The notes: a model not told the origin generated them from the letters alone. Counted from the first letter of the stretch, positions 27,025 to 35,978 are shown. The stretch is DNA of 64,000 nt from Trichocoleus sp. (GCA_036702865.1 DATNQD010000074.1:1-64000); one strand, 5' to 3'. Program-made: numbers and translations.

Positions 27025-28173
27025 ATGTCTACAGTTACTTTAAGAAATATCCGCAAGGCTTACACCGACACTGAGGTGATCAAGGGCATCGATTTAGACA
27101 TCAACGATCAAGAGTTCGTTGTCTTCGTCGGTCCTTCTGGTTGTGGTAAGTCCACCTTGCTGCGGATGATTGCCGGACTGGAAGAAGTTACTTCGGGTGA
27201 TCTGCTGCTGGATGGAGAGCGCATCAATGATGTGCCACCTGATAAGCGAGGCTTGGCAATGGTGTTCCAGACCTATGCTCTCTATCCACACATGACGGTT
27301 GCTGAAAATATGGCGTTTAGCTTGCGTCTTGCAGGTATGCCCAAAGCCAGACGATATGAACGAGCCAAAGAGGTTGCCCGCGTTCTGCAACTAGAGCCAT
27401 TGCTCGATCGAAAGCCTAGAGCCTTATCCGGAGGACAGCGACAGCGGGTGGCGATCGGTCGGGCGTTGGTTCGCAATCCGAAAGTCTTTTTGTTTGATGA
27501 GCCACTGTCCAATCTAGATGCTGCTTTGCGAGTGCAAATGCGAATTGAGCTTTCCAGCCTGCATGACAGCCTCCGATCCACCATGATTTACGTGACGCAT
27601 GATCAGGTGGAAGCCATGACGCTGGCTAACAAAATTGTGGTGTTGCAGAGTGGCGTGATTGAACAGGTCGGTTCTCCGCTCGAACTCTATAACAATCCCC
27701 GCAATCTGTTTGTTGCCGGATTTATTGGCTCACCTAAGATGAACTTCTTCCCGGTCACGGTTGCAGCCATCAGTGACTCTGGCACAACTGTTTCACTACC
27801 AGGTGGGGCAAGCATCATAATTCCAGTCATACCGGACAGTTTATCGGTTGGCGATCGAGCTACCTTAGGAATTCGTCCGGAGCATGTGCGGGTCGATCGC
27901 AGCAAAGCCACAATGAACGGTGAAGTACTGGTGGTAGAACGTTTGGGCGGAACAACCTTTCTCTATGTCAGGTTGCCGGATGGGGAGATGCTAACGGTGC
28001 AAGCAGACGGAGATGATCCTAGCCGTGTACGCGATCATGTACCGATTTATATCAACGAGAATCTTTGTCATTTATTTGACCAACAAGGCGAAGCCATTTC
28101 AAAATCGCGGCGTCATCACCTCAATGTAAATGAGTCTCATGAACAGCAATATCAAAACCGGGTCAGCAGTTAA
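27025..28173 (+). CDS. ABC transporter ATP-binding protein, UgpC/SmoK/MsmK type
   Basis: The 382-residue ATPase has Walker A GPSGCGKSTLLRM, signature LSGGQRQRVAIGRAL, Walker B VFLFDEPLSNLDA and the switch histidine in YVTHDQVEAMTLA. The C-terminal third is the MalK-like TOBE/regulatory domain (LGIRPEHVRV). Its end overlaps the dehydrogenase start. It completes the importer with the two permeases and binding protein. Confidence 0.95.
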   Translation: MSTVTLRNIRKAYTDTEVIKGIDLDINDQEFVVFVGPSGCGKSTLLRMIAGLEEVTSGDLLLDGERINDVPPDKRGLAMVFQTYALYPHMTVAENMAFSLRLAGMPKARRYERAKEVARVLQLEPLLDRKPRALSGGQRQRVAIGRALVRNPKVFLFDEPLSNLDAALRVQMRIELSSLHDSLRSTMIYVTHDQVEAMTLANKIVVLQSGVIEQVGSPLELYNNPRNLFVAGFIGSPKMNFFPVTVAAISDSGTTVSLPGGASIIIPVIPDSLSVGDRATLGIRPEHVRVDRSKATMNGEVLVVERLGGTTFLYVRLPDGEMLTVQADGDDPSRVRDHVPIYINENLCHLFDQQGEAISKSRRHHLNVNESHEQQYQNRVSS

Positions 28174-29638
28174 ACTCAATGAAGCAGCGCTTTCTCGTTT
28201 AAATCATACCGTTCAGGTTCCCCAATACGATCGTCAGCAAATCACCAATGGCATCATTCATATTGGCGTTGGTGGGTTTCATCGCGCCCATCAGGCGTTA
28301 TATCTCGATAGTTATTTTCAGAAAACTGCCGATCGTCAATGGGGAATTTGTGGGGTTGGGCTGCTGGAATTTGACAGGCGGATGCGAGATGCGCTGGAAT
28401 CTCAGGACTGCCTGTACACCCTAGTTGAACGATCGCCAGCGGGTGATCATGCGAGAGTGATTGGCTCGATTACGCAATACCGATTTGCGCCAGAAGATCG
28501 ACAAGCGGTTATTGATGCCTTAGCCGCTCCCCAATGCCGAATTGTCACGCTAACCATTACTGAAGGCGGGTATTACTACATTGAAGGCAGCGGTGAATTT
28601 GATGCCAATCACCCAACCATTCAGTACGATTTGCAGCATCCAGATCAACCGATCGGCGTTTATGGTTTCTTAACCGCAGCTCTCAGCCAGCGTCGCAAAC
28701 AGGGCATTGCCCCTTTTACGGTTCTCTCCTGCGACAATTTACAGGGCAACGGCAACATCGTCCGCAAAATGCTCACCACCTTTGCCACAATGCAGAACCC
28801 GGCTCTGGGACGCTGGATTGAGGAACAGGTCACATTTCCCAACTGCATGGTCGATCGAATTACGCCTGCCACCACTCCGCCCGATATCGATATGGTGAGG
28901 GAACAGTTTGGCATTGAGGATGCTTTCCCCGTTGTTGCGGAGCCTTTTTTGCAATGGGTTGTAGAAGACAAGTTCTGTGCCGGACGACCACAGCTAGAAG
29001 CCGTTGGGGTGCAGTTTACAGATAATGTGCATCCCTACGAAATGATGAAAATTCGGCTGCTGAACGCCAGCCATCTGCTGCTTGGATACCTCGGCTTACT
29101 ATCTGGGTACACCTATGTTCCTGAAGCCATGGCTGATCCGCTGATTCGGCAAGCGATCGAGCACCTGATGGCAGAAGTCACCCCAACCCTCCAGCCCGTT
29201 CCTGGAGTCGATCTTGACCAGTACAAAAAGACGCTGATTGAACGGTTTACCAATCCTAAAATCAAGGATCAACTGCCACGCCTCTGTCTCAACAGTTCTG
29301 CGAAACTGCCCGAATGGGTTCTCAGTCCTGTCCGCGATAAGTTGCAGCAGCATGGGACGATCGATTATCTGAGCCTGACAGTTGCCGCTTGGTTCCGCTA
29401 TCTCAAGGGGCAGGATGATCAGGGCAAGTCGATCGTCATTAATGATCCAATGGCAGAGACGCTAACAGAACTGGCTCAAAGCGGTGCCGATCCGCAGCCA
29501 CTACTCGGTCTTTCAGAGCTATTTGGCGATTTGTCTCAGTCTGCTCATTTCGTTGAATTGGTGACAAACCATCTCCAGCAGTTCTATCAGCTTGGTGTTG
29601 AGAAAACATTAACTCAACTGATCCAAAGCCGATCGTAA
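28139..29638 (+). CDS. Mannitol 2-dehydrogenase-family polyol dehydrogenase
   Basis: About 499 residues of the long-chain mannitol dehydrogenase family: IIHIGVGGFHRAHQALYLD at the N-terminus (NAD binding), VLSCDNLQGNGNIVRKML, FPNCMVDRITPATTPPDI and the catalytic-lysine region MMKIRLLNASHLLLGYLG near residue 305. It oxidises D-mannitol (or arabinitol or sorbitol) to the ketose, most often fructose. It overlaps the ATPase gene by 35 bases from the ATG at 28139, or 44 from 28130, so translation is probably coupled. Confidence 0.92.
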   Translation: MNSNIKTGSAVKLNEAALSRLNHTVQVPQYDRQQITNGIIHIGVGGFHRAHQALYLDSYFQKTADRQWGICGVGLLEFDRRMRDALESQDCLYTLVERSPAGDHARVIGSITQYRFAPEDRQAVIDALAAPQCRIVTLTITEGGYYYIEGSGEFDANHPTIQYDLQHPDQPIGVYGFLTAALSQRRKQGIAPFTVLSCDNLQGNGNIVRKMLTTFATMQNPALGRWIEEQVTFPNCMVDRITPATTPPDIDMVREQFGIEDAFPVVAEPFLQWVVEDKFCAGRPQLEAVGVQFTDNVHPYEMMKIRLLNASHLLLGYLGLLSGYTYVPEAMADPLIRQAIEHLMAEVTPTLQPVPGVDLDQYKKTLIERFTNPKIKDQLPRLCLNSSAKLPEWVLSPVRDKLQQHGTIDYLSLTVAAWFRYLKGQDDQGKSIVINDPMAETLTELAQSGADPQPLLGLSELFGDLSQSAHFVELVTNHLQQFYQLGVEKTLTQLIQSRS

Positions 29639-29760
29639 CTTCGTTTTGTCGCTTGTCGTCAAAAGGTTCACCTCAAGAATGGGTGATTGGTCACTGATTC
29701 ATCTCTCTACCGATCGCCCATTTCCTATTTCTCCTCCTGATCATCTATCCCCTATGCTAT

Positions 29761-30405
29761 GTGAACGAAATTAATATTGTTCAAGCGTGGACGTTATGGT
29801 TATCGGGTCACTTATCATCGCACGCAACGATCTGGGGTGTGAGCATCTTTTGGTGGGGACGGCTGGGCAAAATGATGCAGTTTGTTGGCGCTATCACGAT
29901 TATTGCTGATATTATCGGACCTGAAAAAATTCGTCGTTTTGGCACATCGCTCCAGAGCGCAATTACGCCCACCAGCCTCATTCAATTTCTGAAAGATTGC
30001 TTTGATTGGTACACCATTATCTTTCAGCGTACGCTGATGAAGGATTACTCAAGTGAACCAGTCGTTGCTAAGGAAAAAAACCACCACTTACAGCTAAATA
30101 TTCTCAACTATGTAATTTGTTCTCTTTTAACTCTCCTCATTATTGCTTTAATTAAGCTGCAACAAGTCGGCTGGACTCTCTTTCTGGAAGCAGCAATTAT
30201 CTTCGGCTGTTTGCTAGTATCAGTTTCTCCATTAATCACTGTATTAACGATTCTTACCTTCACGTTAACGGGGATTTTTATTAACACAGCCTTTGTTAAA
30301 CCCCTCGCATGGGTTCTAGAGCACCCTTCTCTCGATCGCTCCACTAAAATTGTTAGTTTTCTTTTCTTATTATTTGGGTTTCATTTTGAGTTGCTTGCAT
30401 CTTGA
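29761..30405 (+). CDS. Hypothetical membrane protein inside the polyol operon
   Basis: The 214-residue protein starts at GTG 29761. It has an N-terminal aromatic segment (TIWGVSIFWWGRLGKMMQFV), a polar centre, and three to four membrane helices in the C-terminal half (NYVICSLLTLLIIALIKL, AAIIFGCLLVSVSPLITVL, ILTFTLTGIFINTAFV, IVSFLFLLFGFHFELL). I do not recognise a family. It sits between the mannitol dehydrogenase and the fructokinase, and its AT-rich composition differs from both, so it may be a recent insertion or an unrelated gene. Confidence 0.55.
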   Translation: MNEINIVQAWTLWLSGHLSSHATIWGVSIFWWGRLGKMMQFVGAITIIADIIGPEKIRRFGTSLQSAITPTSLIQFLKDCFDWYTIIFQRTLMKDYSSEPVVAKEKNHHLQLNILNYVICSLLTLLIIALIKLQQVGWTLFLEAAIIFGCLLVSVSPLITVLTILTFTLTGIFINTAFVKPLAWVLEHPSLDRSTKIVSFLFLLFGFHFELLAS

Positions 30406-30435
30406 TAAAAATAAAGTATTTAGAATTTACAAACG

Positions 30436-31383
30436 ATGAGTGATGTAATTTGTCTAGGCGAACTTTTAATTGACTTTGTGCCAACGGTAACTGGGGTAAC
30501 GCTAATTGATGCCCCTGCTTTTCAAAAAGCACCCGGCGGCGCACCTGCAAATGTGGCAGTTGGTCTTTCCCGGTTGGGCATTTCGAGTGCATTTATGGGG
30601 AAAGTCGGGGATGATGCATTCGGGCATTTTCTCGCCAATATTCTTCGCGATGCAGGGGTAAATATTCAGGCACTCCACTTTGCCACTGAAGCACGCACAG
30701 CTCTGGCATTTGTCTCTCTGAAAGCAGATGGCGATCGAGAATTTATGTTTTATCGTCATCCCAGTGCTGATATGCTGTTCACGCCTGAAGAAGTCGATAC
30801 TGATCTAATTCAGCAAGCCAAATTGCTCCATTTCGGTTCAATTAGTCTCATTAGCAGCCCGTCACGCGAAGCCACACTTCATGCGATCGATTGCGCTCAA
30901 CAAGCAGGCAAAATTATCTCCTGTGATCCAAACTTGCGGCTGGCTTTGTGGCAGGATGAGCAAGCGGCGCGGGAAGGAATGCTGCTTGCCTTAAAGCAGG
31001 CTCAAATCGTCAAAGTGAGCGAAGAAGAACTGGAGTTTTTGACAGGCACCACTGATCCGGCTGCCGTATATCAACAGCTCTGGCACGACAGGATGATGCT
31101 GCTGCTATTGACGAAAGGGACTCAAGGCTGCCGCTTTATGACTTCTCATGCAGAAGGGGAGGTTCCTAGCTTTCCAGTTAAGGCGATCGACACCACGGGA
31201 GCAGGCGATGCATTTATGGCAGGTTTCCTGCAAGGCATTGTGAAAAACCCAGAGATTCTGGAAGATCCAGCCCAGCTAAATCAACTTTGCCGCTTTGCCA
31301 ATGCTGCTGGTGCGTTAACCACCACACAACGAGGCGCAATACCCGCTTTACCCACCCGTCAGCAAGTAGACAGCTTTTTCTAA
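30436..31383 (+). CDS. PfkB-family fructokinase
   Basis: The 315-residue ribokinase-fold sugar kinase has an N-terminal VICLGELLIDFVP, substrate-binding PGGAPANVAVGLSRLG near residue 34, SCDPNLRLALW near 160, and the ATP and catalytic-base motif DTTGAGDAFMAGFLQG near 254. The pattern is that of fructokinases. It would phosphorylate fructose produced by the dehydrogenases of this locus to fructose 6-phosphate and so end the pathway. Confidence 0.92.
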   Translation: MSDVICLGELLIDFVPTVTGVTLIDAPAFQKAPGGAPANVAVGLSRLGISSAFMGKVGDDAFGHFLANILRDAGVNIQALHFATEARTALAFVSLKADGDREFMFYRHPSADMLFTPEEVDTDLIQQAKLLHFGSISLISSPSREATLHAIDCAQQAGKIISCDPNLRLALWQDEQAAREGMLLALKQAQIVKVSEEELEFLTGTTDPAAVYQQLWHDRMMLLLLTKGTQGCRFMTSHAEGEVPSFPVKAIDTTGAGDAFMAGFLQGIVKNPEILEDPAQLNQLCRFANAAGALTTTQRGAIPALPTRQQVDSFF

Positions 31384-31404
31384 AATCCTCATCCCAAAAC
31401 CAAA

Positions 31405-31485
31405 CCCTGCTGTCTGCTCCCTGCTGTCTATCCCCTGCTGTCTATCCCCTACTACTGTCCCCTGCTGCCTATCCCCTGCTATATG
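31405..31485. repeat. Six imperfect 14-bp tandem repeats
   Basis: Units of the form CCCTGCTGTCTATC follow one another six times with small changes, starting at 31405, 31419, 31433, 31447, 31460 and 31474 (the fourth is 13 bases). They occupy almost the whole gap between the fructokinase stop and the GTPase start. No spacer separates the units, so this is a simple tandem array and not a CRISPR. Confidence 0.8.
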
Positions 31486-31526
31486 ATGAACAAGTATTTC
31501 CAGAGACAGGTAGTCCAGAAAAAACG

Positions 31527-33425
31527 ATGCGACTCAAACTGTGGCAGTGGGTTGTATTAGCAGCACCGATCGCCCTGGTCGTTGGTTTTCTGCTGATCAC
31601 AGCCGGAATCCAGATCCATGAATGGGGGCTGAATTGGATTTGGGCAATCTTGCCGCTGGTCTTTGTCGGTTGGCGTTGGTTGCTTGTTCGCTGGACAAAC
31701 CCAATGCAATCGCAAGTTGCAGCAGTGGTTGCAGAAATGCAGGGAACAATCGAAGCAACGGCAACAGAAGGAGCTGTCTTTTCAGCAGAAGACCCGACTC
31801 AACAAGCAGAAGCCGCACTGCAACAAATTTTAGAAGCTGCGAGAGATGATTTGCCGCTCTGGGAAGACTGGCAAACTTTTTGGAAACGCTGTCAGGATGT
31901 CGTTGTTGCCGTTGCCCATATTTATCATCCAGAGGTGAAGTATCCGCTGCTGAATATTTATGTGCCTCAAGCCTACATGCTGATGCGTGGCACCACAAAT
32001 GATCTTGATCAGTGGATGCAGAAGCTTTCGCCTGCTCTGAATCAGGTAACGATCGGTCAAGCCTATCAAGGATTTGAGGTATACCGTAAACTCGAACCTT
32101 CTGCCCGCAAACTCTGGCAAGTCTGGAACTGGGCACAGTGGCTTTTGAATCCGGCAGTCGCCCTGACAAGGCAGGCAAGTCAGCGATCGAGCAATCGGGC
32201 AACCCAACAACTCCTGGTTAATTTCAGTCAGCTTTTGAGAGAAGTGACGCTGCGAAATTTGTCCCGGCAAGCAGTCACACTCTACAGTGGCAATCCCTTT
32301 GCCGATACCGTTCCTGTCCCTCCTTCAGTGCCAAAAGCGAAGACGCAAGCTCTGAGAGAAATTTTGGCGCAGGTAGAGCCAGTTGAGGCAGTCGCGCAAA
32401 AGCCAGTCAATATCCTACTGATTGGTCGGACAGGAGCCGGAAAAAGCAGTTTAATTAATACGCTGTTTCAAGCCGATCGGGCTGAAGTGGATGTCTTACC
32501 CAGTACCGATCGAATTCAAAGTTATCAGTGGCATCAGGCACAGGAAATGCTAACGCTTTGGGACAGCCCCGGCTATGAACAAGTGAATCGATCGGATCTG
32601 CGAACGCTCGTCTTAGACTATGCCCAAACTGCCGATTTGCTGTTGCTGGTCACGCCTGCTCTTGATCCAGCCCTTCAGATGGATGCTGATTTTCTTCGCG
32701 ATCTGAAAGCTGAAATTCCTGACTTGCCTGCCATCGCCATTGTGACTCAGGTCGATCGGCTCCGCCCAATCAGAGAGTGGAACCCACCTTATGACTGGCA
32801 GTGGGGTGAGCGTCCTAAGGAAATTGCTATCCGAGAAGCGACGGCATACCGTGCCCAAATGCTAGGCGAGGAGTGCGATCGGGTATTGCCGCTAGTTACG
32901 GGAGATAGCCAATCGGGTCGAGTTGCCTGGGGAGTTGATGCCCTATCAGTCGCATTGCTTGACTCGATCGCCCCAGCAAAACAACTCCGTCTCGCCCGCT
33001 TTCTTCGAGATTTAGAAGCCCGCTCGGTCGCGGCAGCAAAAATCATCGATCACTACACCTTTCAGATGGCAACGACGCAAGGCTTAACCACATTTCTCAA
33101 AAGCCCGATTCTCTCGTTTCTCTCCACGCTGACGACCGGATCACCCACCCTGGCTTATGTTTTGGCAGAACAAATTCCGGTGGAACAGTTACCGATCGTC
33201 ATTGGTAAACTTCAGATGGCATACGATTTGTTTTCTTTGCTCTCCAGCAACGAGACAGACATCTCTTTTGATCTGCGCTCCCTCTGGCCACTGCTGCTTG
33301 AAAATTCTGCAACACCCGATCGCAATGCCTGGGCGTTTGGTCATGCCCTGGTCGAATATTGGACACAAAACCAAACGCTTGAACAATTACAGCAGCGGTT
33401 TGAGGATTATCTCCAGCAGAAGTGA
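31527..33425 (+). CDS. Membrane-anchored GTPase (YeeP/Era-like G domain)
   Basis: The 632-residue protein has two N-terminal membrane helices (LWQWVVLAAPIALVVGFLLI and WIWAILPLVFVGWRWLLV), a helical region, then a G domain: G1 LIGRTGAGKSSLINTLF at about residue 298, G3 LWDSPGYEQ near 350, and G4 IVTQVDRL near 407. The C-terminal 200 residues are helical with a hydrophobic patch. The family (HSR1-related, 50S-binding-type GTPase fold) has no settled function. I choose the ATG at 31527; the longer frame from 31287 runs through the tandem repeats and the fructokinase gene. Confidence 0.85.
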   Translation: MRLKLWQWVVLAAPIALVVGFLLITAGIQIHEWGLNWIWAILPLVFVGWRWLLVRWTNPMQSQVAAVVAEMQGTIEATATEGAVFSAEDPTQQAEAALQQILEAARDDLPLWEDWQTFWKRCQDVVVAVAHIYHPEVKYPLLNIYVPQAYMLMRGTTNDLDQWMQKLSPALNQVTIGQAYQGFEVYRKLEPSARKLWQVWNWAQWLLNPAVALTRQASQRSSNRATQQLLVNFSQLLREVTLRNLSRQAVTLYSGNPFADTVPVPPSVPKAKTQALREILAQVEPVEAVAQKPVNILLIGRTGAGKSSLINTLFQADRAEVDVLPSTDRIQSYQWHQAQEMLTLWDSPGYEQVNRSDLRTLVLDYAQTADLLLLVTPALDPALQMDADFLRDLKAEIPDLPAIAIVTQVDRLRPIREWNPPYDWQWGERPKEIAIREATAYRAQMLGEECDRVLPLVTGDSQSGRVAWGVDALSVALLDSIAPAKQLRLARFLRDLEARSVAAAKIIDHYTFQMATTQGLTTFLKSPILSFLSTLTTGSPTLAYVLAEQIPVEQLPIVIGKLQMAYDLFSLLSSNETDISFDLRSLWPLLLENSATPDRNAWAFGHALVEYWTQNQTLEQLQQRFEDYLQQK

Positions 33426-33611
33426 ACCGAATGTTGTCGTTGTACCAACTGTCGCAATCATTCTTAACTTTTGCTTCACTTGCTGTCGCCGTAGGGAGTT
33501 TGATACTGTTGGGGTTGAGCGCTTGAAGAAGCAATTATTCTTCTGGAGTAGATTTTATTGGCTTGTTAATCTACAAAAAGGTAGAGAAAACACTTCATTC
33601 AGTCTATAAAA

Positions 33612-33791
33612 ATGGTTATTCCCAATCAGATCAGCACCGACGAACTCTTTAAAATCTGGGTGCAAAGAGCTTTACAAGAAGTTGCAGAGCAACAAAATCA
33701 GCAGAACCAGCAAAATCAGCAAAATCAGCAAAATCAACAGAATCAACAAAGTCAGCAGCAGAACCAGCAGCAATCTGATAGCGAGACCTAA
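33612..33791 (+). CDS. 59-residue Q/N-rich micro-protein
   Basis: ATG 33612 opens MVIPNQISTDELFKIWVQRA, then LQEVAEQ, and then 25 residues made almost only of Gln and Asn with a QNQ rhythm, ending QQQSDSET. The repeats come from a 9-base unit (AATCAGCAA) with silent variation (CAA/CAG, AAT/AAC), which suggests selection on the protein. The first 27 residues form an amphipathic helix. No strong ribosome site is visible. Glutamine/asparagine-rich tracts can self-assemble, but function is unknown. Confidence 0.5.
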   Translation: MVIPNQISTDELFKIWVQRALQEVAEQQNQQNQQNQQNQQNQQNQQSQQQNQQQSDSET

Positions 33792-34098
33792 GCGCAAGCA
33801 TTAGCAAAGGCGTTGCTGGATGCAGAGATGATTTGCTCCCCTAACTTCCAACTTTGAAGAGAGCAAGAGTTCCAAGTCTCTTAAATTGGGGGATTAAGGG
33901 GGCAACGCAGTCAGCGAATTAGCGTCATTCCATCCTTCAATGCCTGAGAAAACTCATTTCTTGCGCTTGCAAATTGAGCGATCGTAAACCGAATTGTTGC
34001 CGCCAGAATCATGCTGTAAAAAGTGAGTTGCCGCACTGAGTGACATATCTCCTATATCTGGCTCATCAAAGGCAATTCCCTATTCGTGAAGTAAGCAA
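33792..34098. other. Non-coding gap with a second copy of a small palindrome
   Basis: It contains TTGCTCCCCTAA near 33832 and TTAAGGGGGCAACGCAG near 33893, arms of an imperfect palindrome whose right end repeats the one at 25155-25170. Nothing else recognisable is seen before the gene at 34099. Confidence 0.45.
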
Positions 34099-34929
34099 AT
34101 GCTAGACTCGCCCAGCGTTGAGGGTTTGCCGCAAGTTGAGGCATCTCTCAATTATGTAGTGCCGACTGCGGAGAAGCCCGTAAACTACACCTTTGAGCCA
34201 CCGCCCGGAATTCCAGTCCAAGGTGGAACTTATGAAGCGCGTGTTTTGCCAATCCACAATGCCCGATCGATCGCTCCAAGTTTGTCCCTCGATCGAGAAG
34301 GCTTTGCCTTTGTTAGTCATTGCACCGCAGTGCAGAATTTTGACGACAGAGATGAGGTGGAGCGCGTTTATTATCCTGAAGCCACAGAAATTGTCAGAAA
34401 AGCAACAGGCGCAACGAATGTGATGGTGTTTGACCACATGATTCGTAAGGATGGGCAGGTGGGCGTGAAGCAACCTGTGAAATCTGTGCATAATGACTTC
34501 ACCACAAAGTCGGTTTATGTGCGGGCTCGGAAGGAACTAGTCAGTAGAAATTGGGACAACCCCGATGAACTGCTGCAACAGCGATTTGCTGTCGTGAATG
34601 TTTGGCGACCGATCGTTGAACCTGTACAAGCTTTACCCCTTGCTGTTTGTGATGCTCAAAGTATTGCCGCCACTGATTGGGTTCCAACCGATATCGTTTA
34701 TCGCGATCGAGTGGGCGAAACCTATGCAGTTGCTTATAATCCAATGCACCGCTGGTTCTACTTTCCCCAGATGCGTCGAGATGAAGCAATCTTGATCAAA
34801 TGCTTTGACTCGGCAACCGACGGTCGAGCACGGTTTGCGGCTCACAGCGCCTTCGATGACCCAACCACCCAACCCGATGCCCCATCTCGCCAAAGTATTG
34901 AACTAAGAACGCTAGTTTTTTATCCATAA
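34099..34929 (+). CDS. CmcJ/NvfI-family (GA4 desaturase-like) oxidoreductase
   Basis: The 276-residue protein has the family hallmarks: LNYVVPTAEKPVNYTFEPPP at the start, FVSHCTAVQNFDD near 74, VMVFDHMIRKDG near 111, VKSVHNDFTTKSV near 127, and FAVVNVWRPIVEPVQALPLA near 162, closing with FAAHSAFDDP. The family includes CmcJ of cephamycin synthesis and fungal NvfI/AsqJ-type Fe(II)/2-oxoglutarate-dependent enzymes. The His-x-Asp (HND) and a later His are the probable iron ligands. It stands alone here; substrate unknown. Confidence 0.82.
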   Translation: MLDSPSVEGLPQVEASLNYVVPTAEKPVNYTFEPPPGIPVQGGTYEARVLPIHNARSIAPSLSLDREGFAFVSHCTAVQNFDDRDEVERVYYPEATEIVRKATGATNVMVFDHMIRKDGQVGVKQPVKSVHNDFTTKSVYVRARKELVSRNWDNPDELLQQRFAVVNVWRPIVEPVQALPLAVCDAQSIAATDWVPTDIVYRDRVGETYAVAYNPMHRWFYFPQMRRDEAILIKCFDSATDGRARFAAHSAFDDPTTQPDAPSRQSIELRTLVFYP

Positions 34930-35087
34930 CGCGGGACAGGAATCGAGAGAATGAGTTACCTTCTCGCGTTTTCATCTCACTCTTTTGTATGAGCTGCCGT
35001 CTGACAATTCCTCTCTCAGGTAAGATGAGGATGCAAATCAGTTAAGCCATACTGTACTCATTCAATAAAAAGGATATGAAAACACTT

Positions 35088-35125
35088 TCCCCCACTCAGC
35101 GCGCGATGGGGGACTATTTATTTTT
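35088..35125 (+). terminator. Possible terminator after the CmcJ-like gene
   Basis: TCCCCCA and TGGGGGA form a perfect 7-bp stem with a 12-nt loop, followed by CTATTTATTTTTAG. A short open frame from ATG 35076 runs through the same bases, so its role is ambiguous. Confidence 0.5.
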
Positions 35126-35175
35126 AGTATGTGCTTGTGATTGCACCATGTTTAGAGACTGTTTGTAAACGTTGT

Positions 35176-35565
35176 TTAAGCGTTCTTGGGCTTACGAGTT
35201 CGTCGATTATTTCCTAATCGTCTCAGCATTAATCGAATCATCACCACATAAATCATCCCTTCGTGGTTTTCTGGTAGTCCCTCATAATCCCGACACAACA
35301 CTCTGGCGTTGTCTAACCAAGCAAAAGTGCGTTCCACTATCCATCGCCAAGGCTCTACCACGAACCCCACCCCCAGTCGAGGTGATATCTCCAACACGCA
35401 GTCGTAGACCGATTGCAGCAGTTTCGTCATTGCTTCAGAACGGTAGCTCTGATCTGCCAAAATCTTCCCTATCCGTTCATGCTGCTCGAGCAATTCGACC
35501 CAAATAGCAGGAGCGGCTTTGATATCAGCAACATTGGCAGCACTCACATAACAGTCCCACGTCAA
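35176..35565 (-). CDS. IS5-family transposase, C-terminal part (orfB)
   Basis: The 129-residue visible part begins at MTWDCYVSAANV, but the frame is open upstream through GIDGNKKVKGRKRHLSVDVL to the A-run near 35645. It carries the second catalytic Asp in ILADQSYRSEAM and the Glu in WRWIVERTFAWLDNARVL. It is in the -1 frame relative to orfA and was probably made as a fusion by frameshifting. Confidence 0.85.
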   Translation of the reverse strand: MTWDCYVSAANVADIKAAPAIWVELLEQHERIGKILADQSYRSEAMTKLLQSVYDCVLEISPRLGVGFVVEPWRWIVERTFAWLDNARVLCRDYEGLPENHEGMIYVVMIRLMLRRLGNNRRTRKPKNA

Positions 35566-35582
35566 CCCTAAGACATCGACAC

Positions 35583-35978
35583 TCAGGTGACGTTTGCGTC
35601 CTTTGACCTTCTTGTTGCCATCAATGCCCTGTTCGTCGCCCCTTTTTGTGCCGACTTGACCGACTGGCTATCGCTGATGATTAAGCTCGGTTGTGCCACT
35701 CGTCCTTCCTGTACCCGCACCTTCGCTACCAGTGCTGCATTGATCTGCTCCCAGATGCCCAAGCGTACCCAAGAGCGATAGTAGGTGTAAACGGTTTGCC
35801 AAGGGGGAAAATCAATCGGCATCGCGCGCCACTTGATGCCATTGTCGGCACGATAGAAGATGGCATTGAGAACTTGGCGTAAATCGACTTGAGGTGGTCT
35901 GCCGACTGGTTTGTCTGGGGGTAGCAATGGTTCGATAATGAGCCATTCTGCATCGTTGAGGTCGCTGGGATAAGTCAT
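35583..35978 (-). CDS. IS5-family transposase, N-terminal part (orfA)
   Basis: The 131-residue frame starts MTYPSDLNDAEWLIIEPLLP, then RQVLNAIFYRADNGIKWRAM, and carries the first catalytic Asp in IISDSQSVKSAQKG. At CAAAAAGGGG (plus-strand 35639-35648) a -1 shift would lead into orfB; without it the protein ends in unrelated residues soon after. Start at ATG 35978, with GTG 35984 as an alternative. Confidence 0.85.
   Translation of the reverse strand: MTYPSDLNDAEWLIIEPLLPPDKPVGRPPQVDLRQVLNAIFYRADNGIKWRAMPIDFPPWQTVYTYYRSWVRLGIWEQINAALVAKVRVQEGRVAQPSLIISDSQSVKSAQKGATNRALMATRRSKDANVT

Noticed and set aside
31405-31485. Possible CRISPR array
   Set aside because: Units are contiguous 14-mers without spacers.
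31287-31526. Longer N-terminus for the GTPase
   Set aside because: It would overlap the fructokinase gene and run through tandem repeats; the ATG at 31527 begins the natural membrane helix.
33612-33791. Calling the Q/N tract a simple non-coding microsatellite
   Set aside because: It lies in a continuous frame with a non-repetitive helical N-terminus and silent-site variation.
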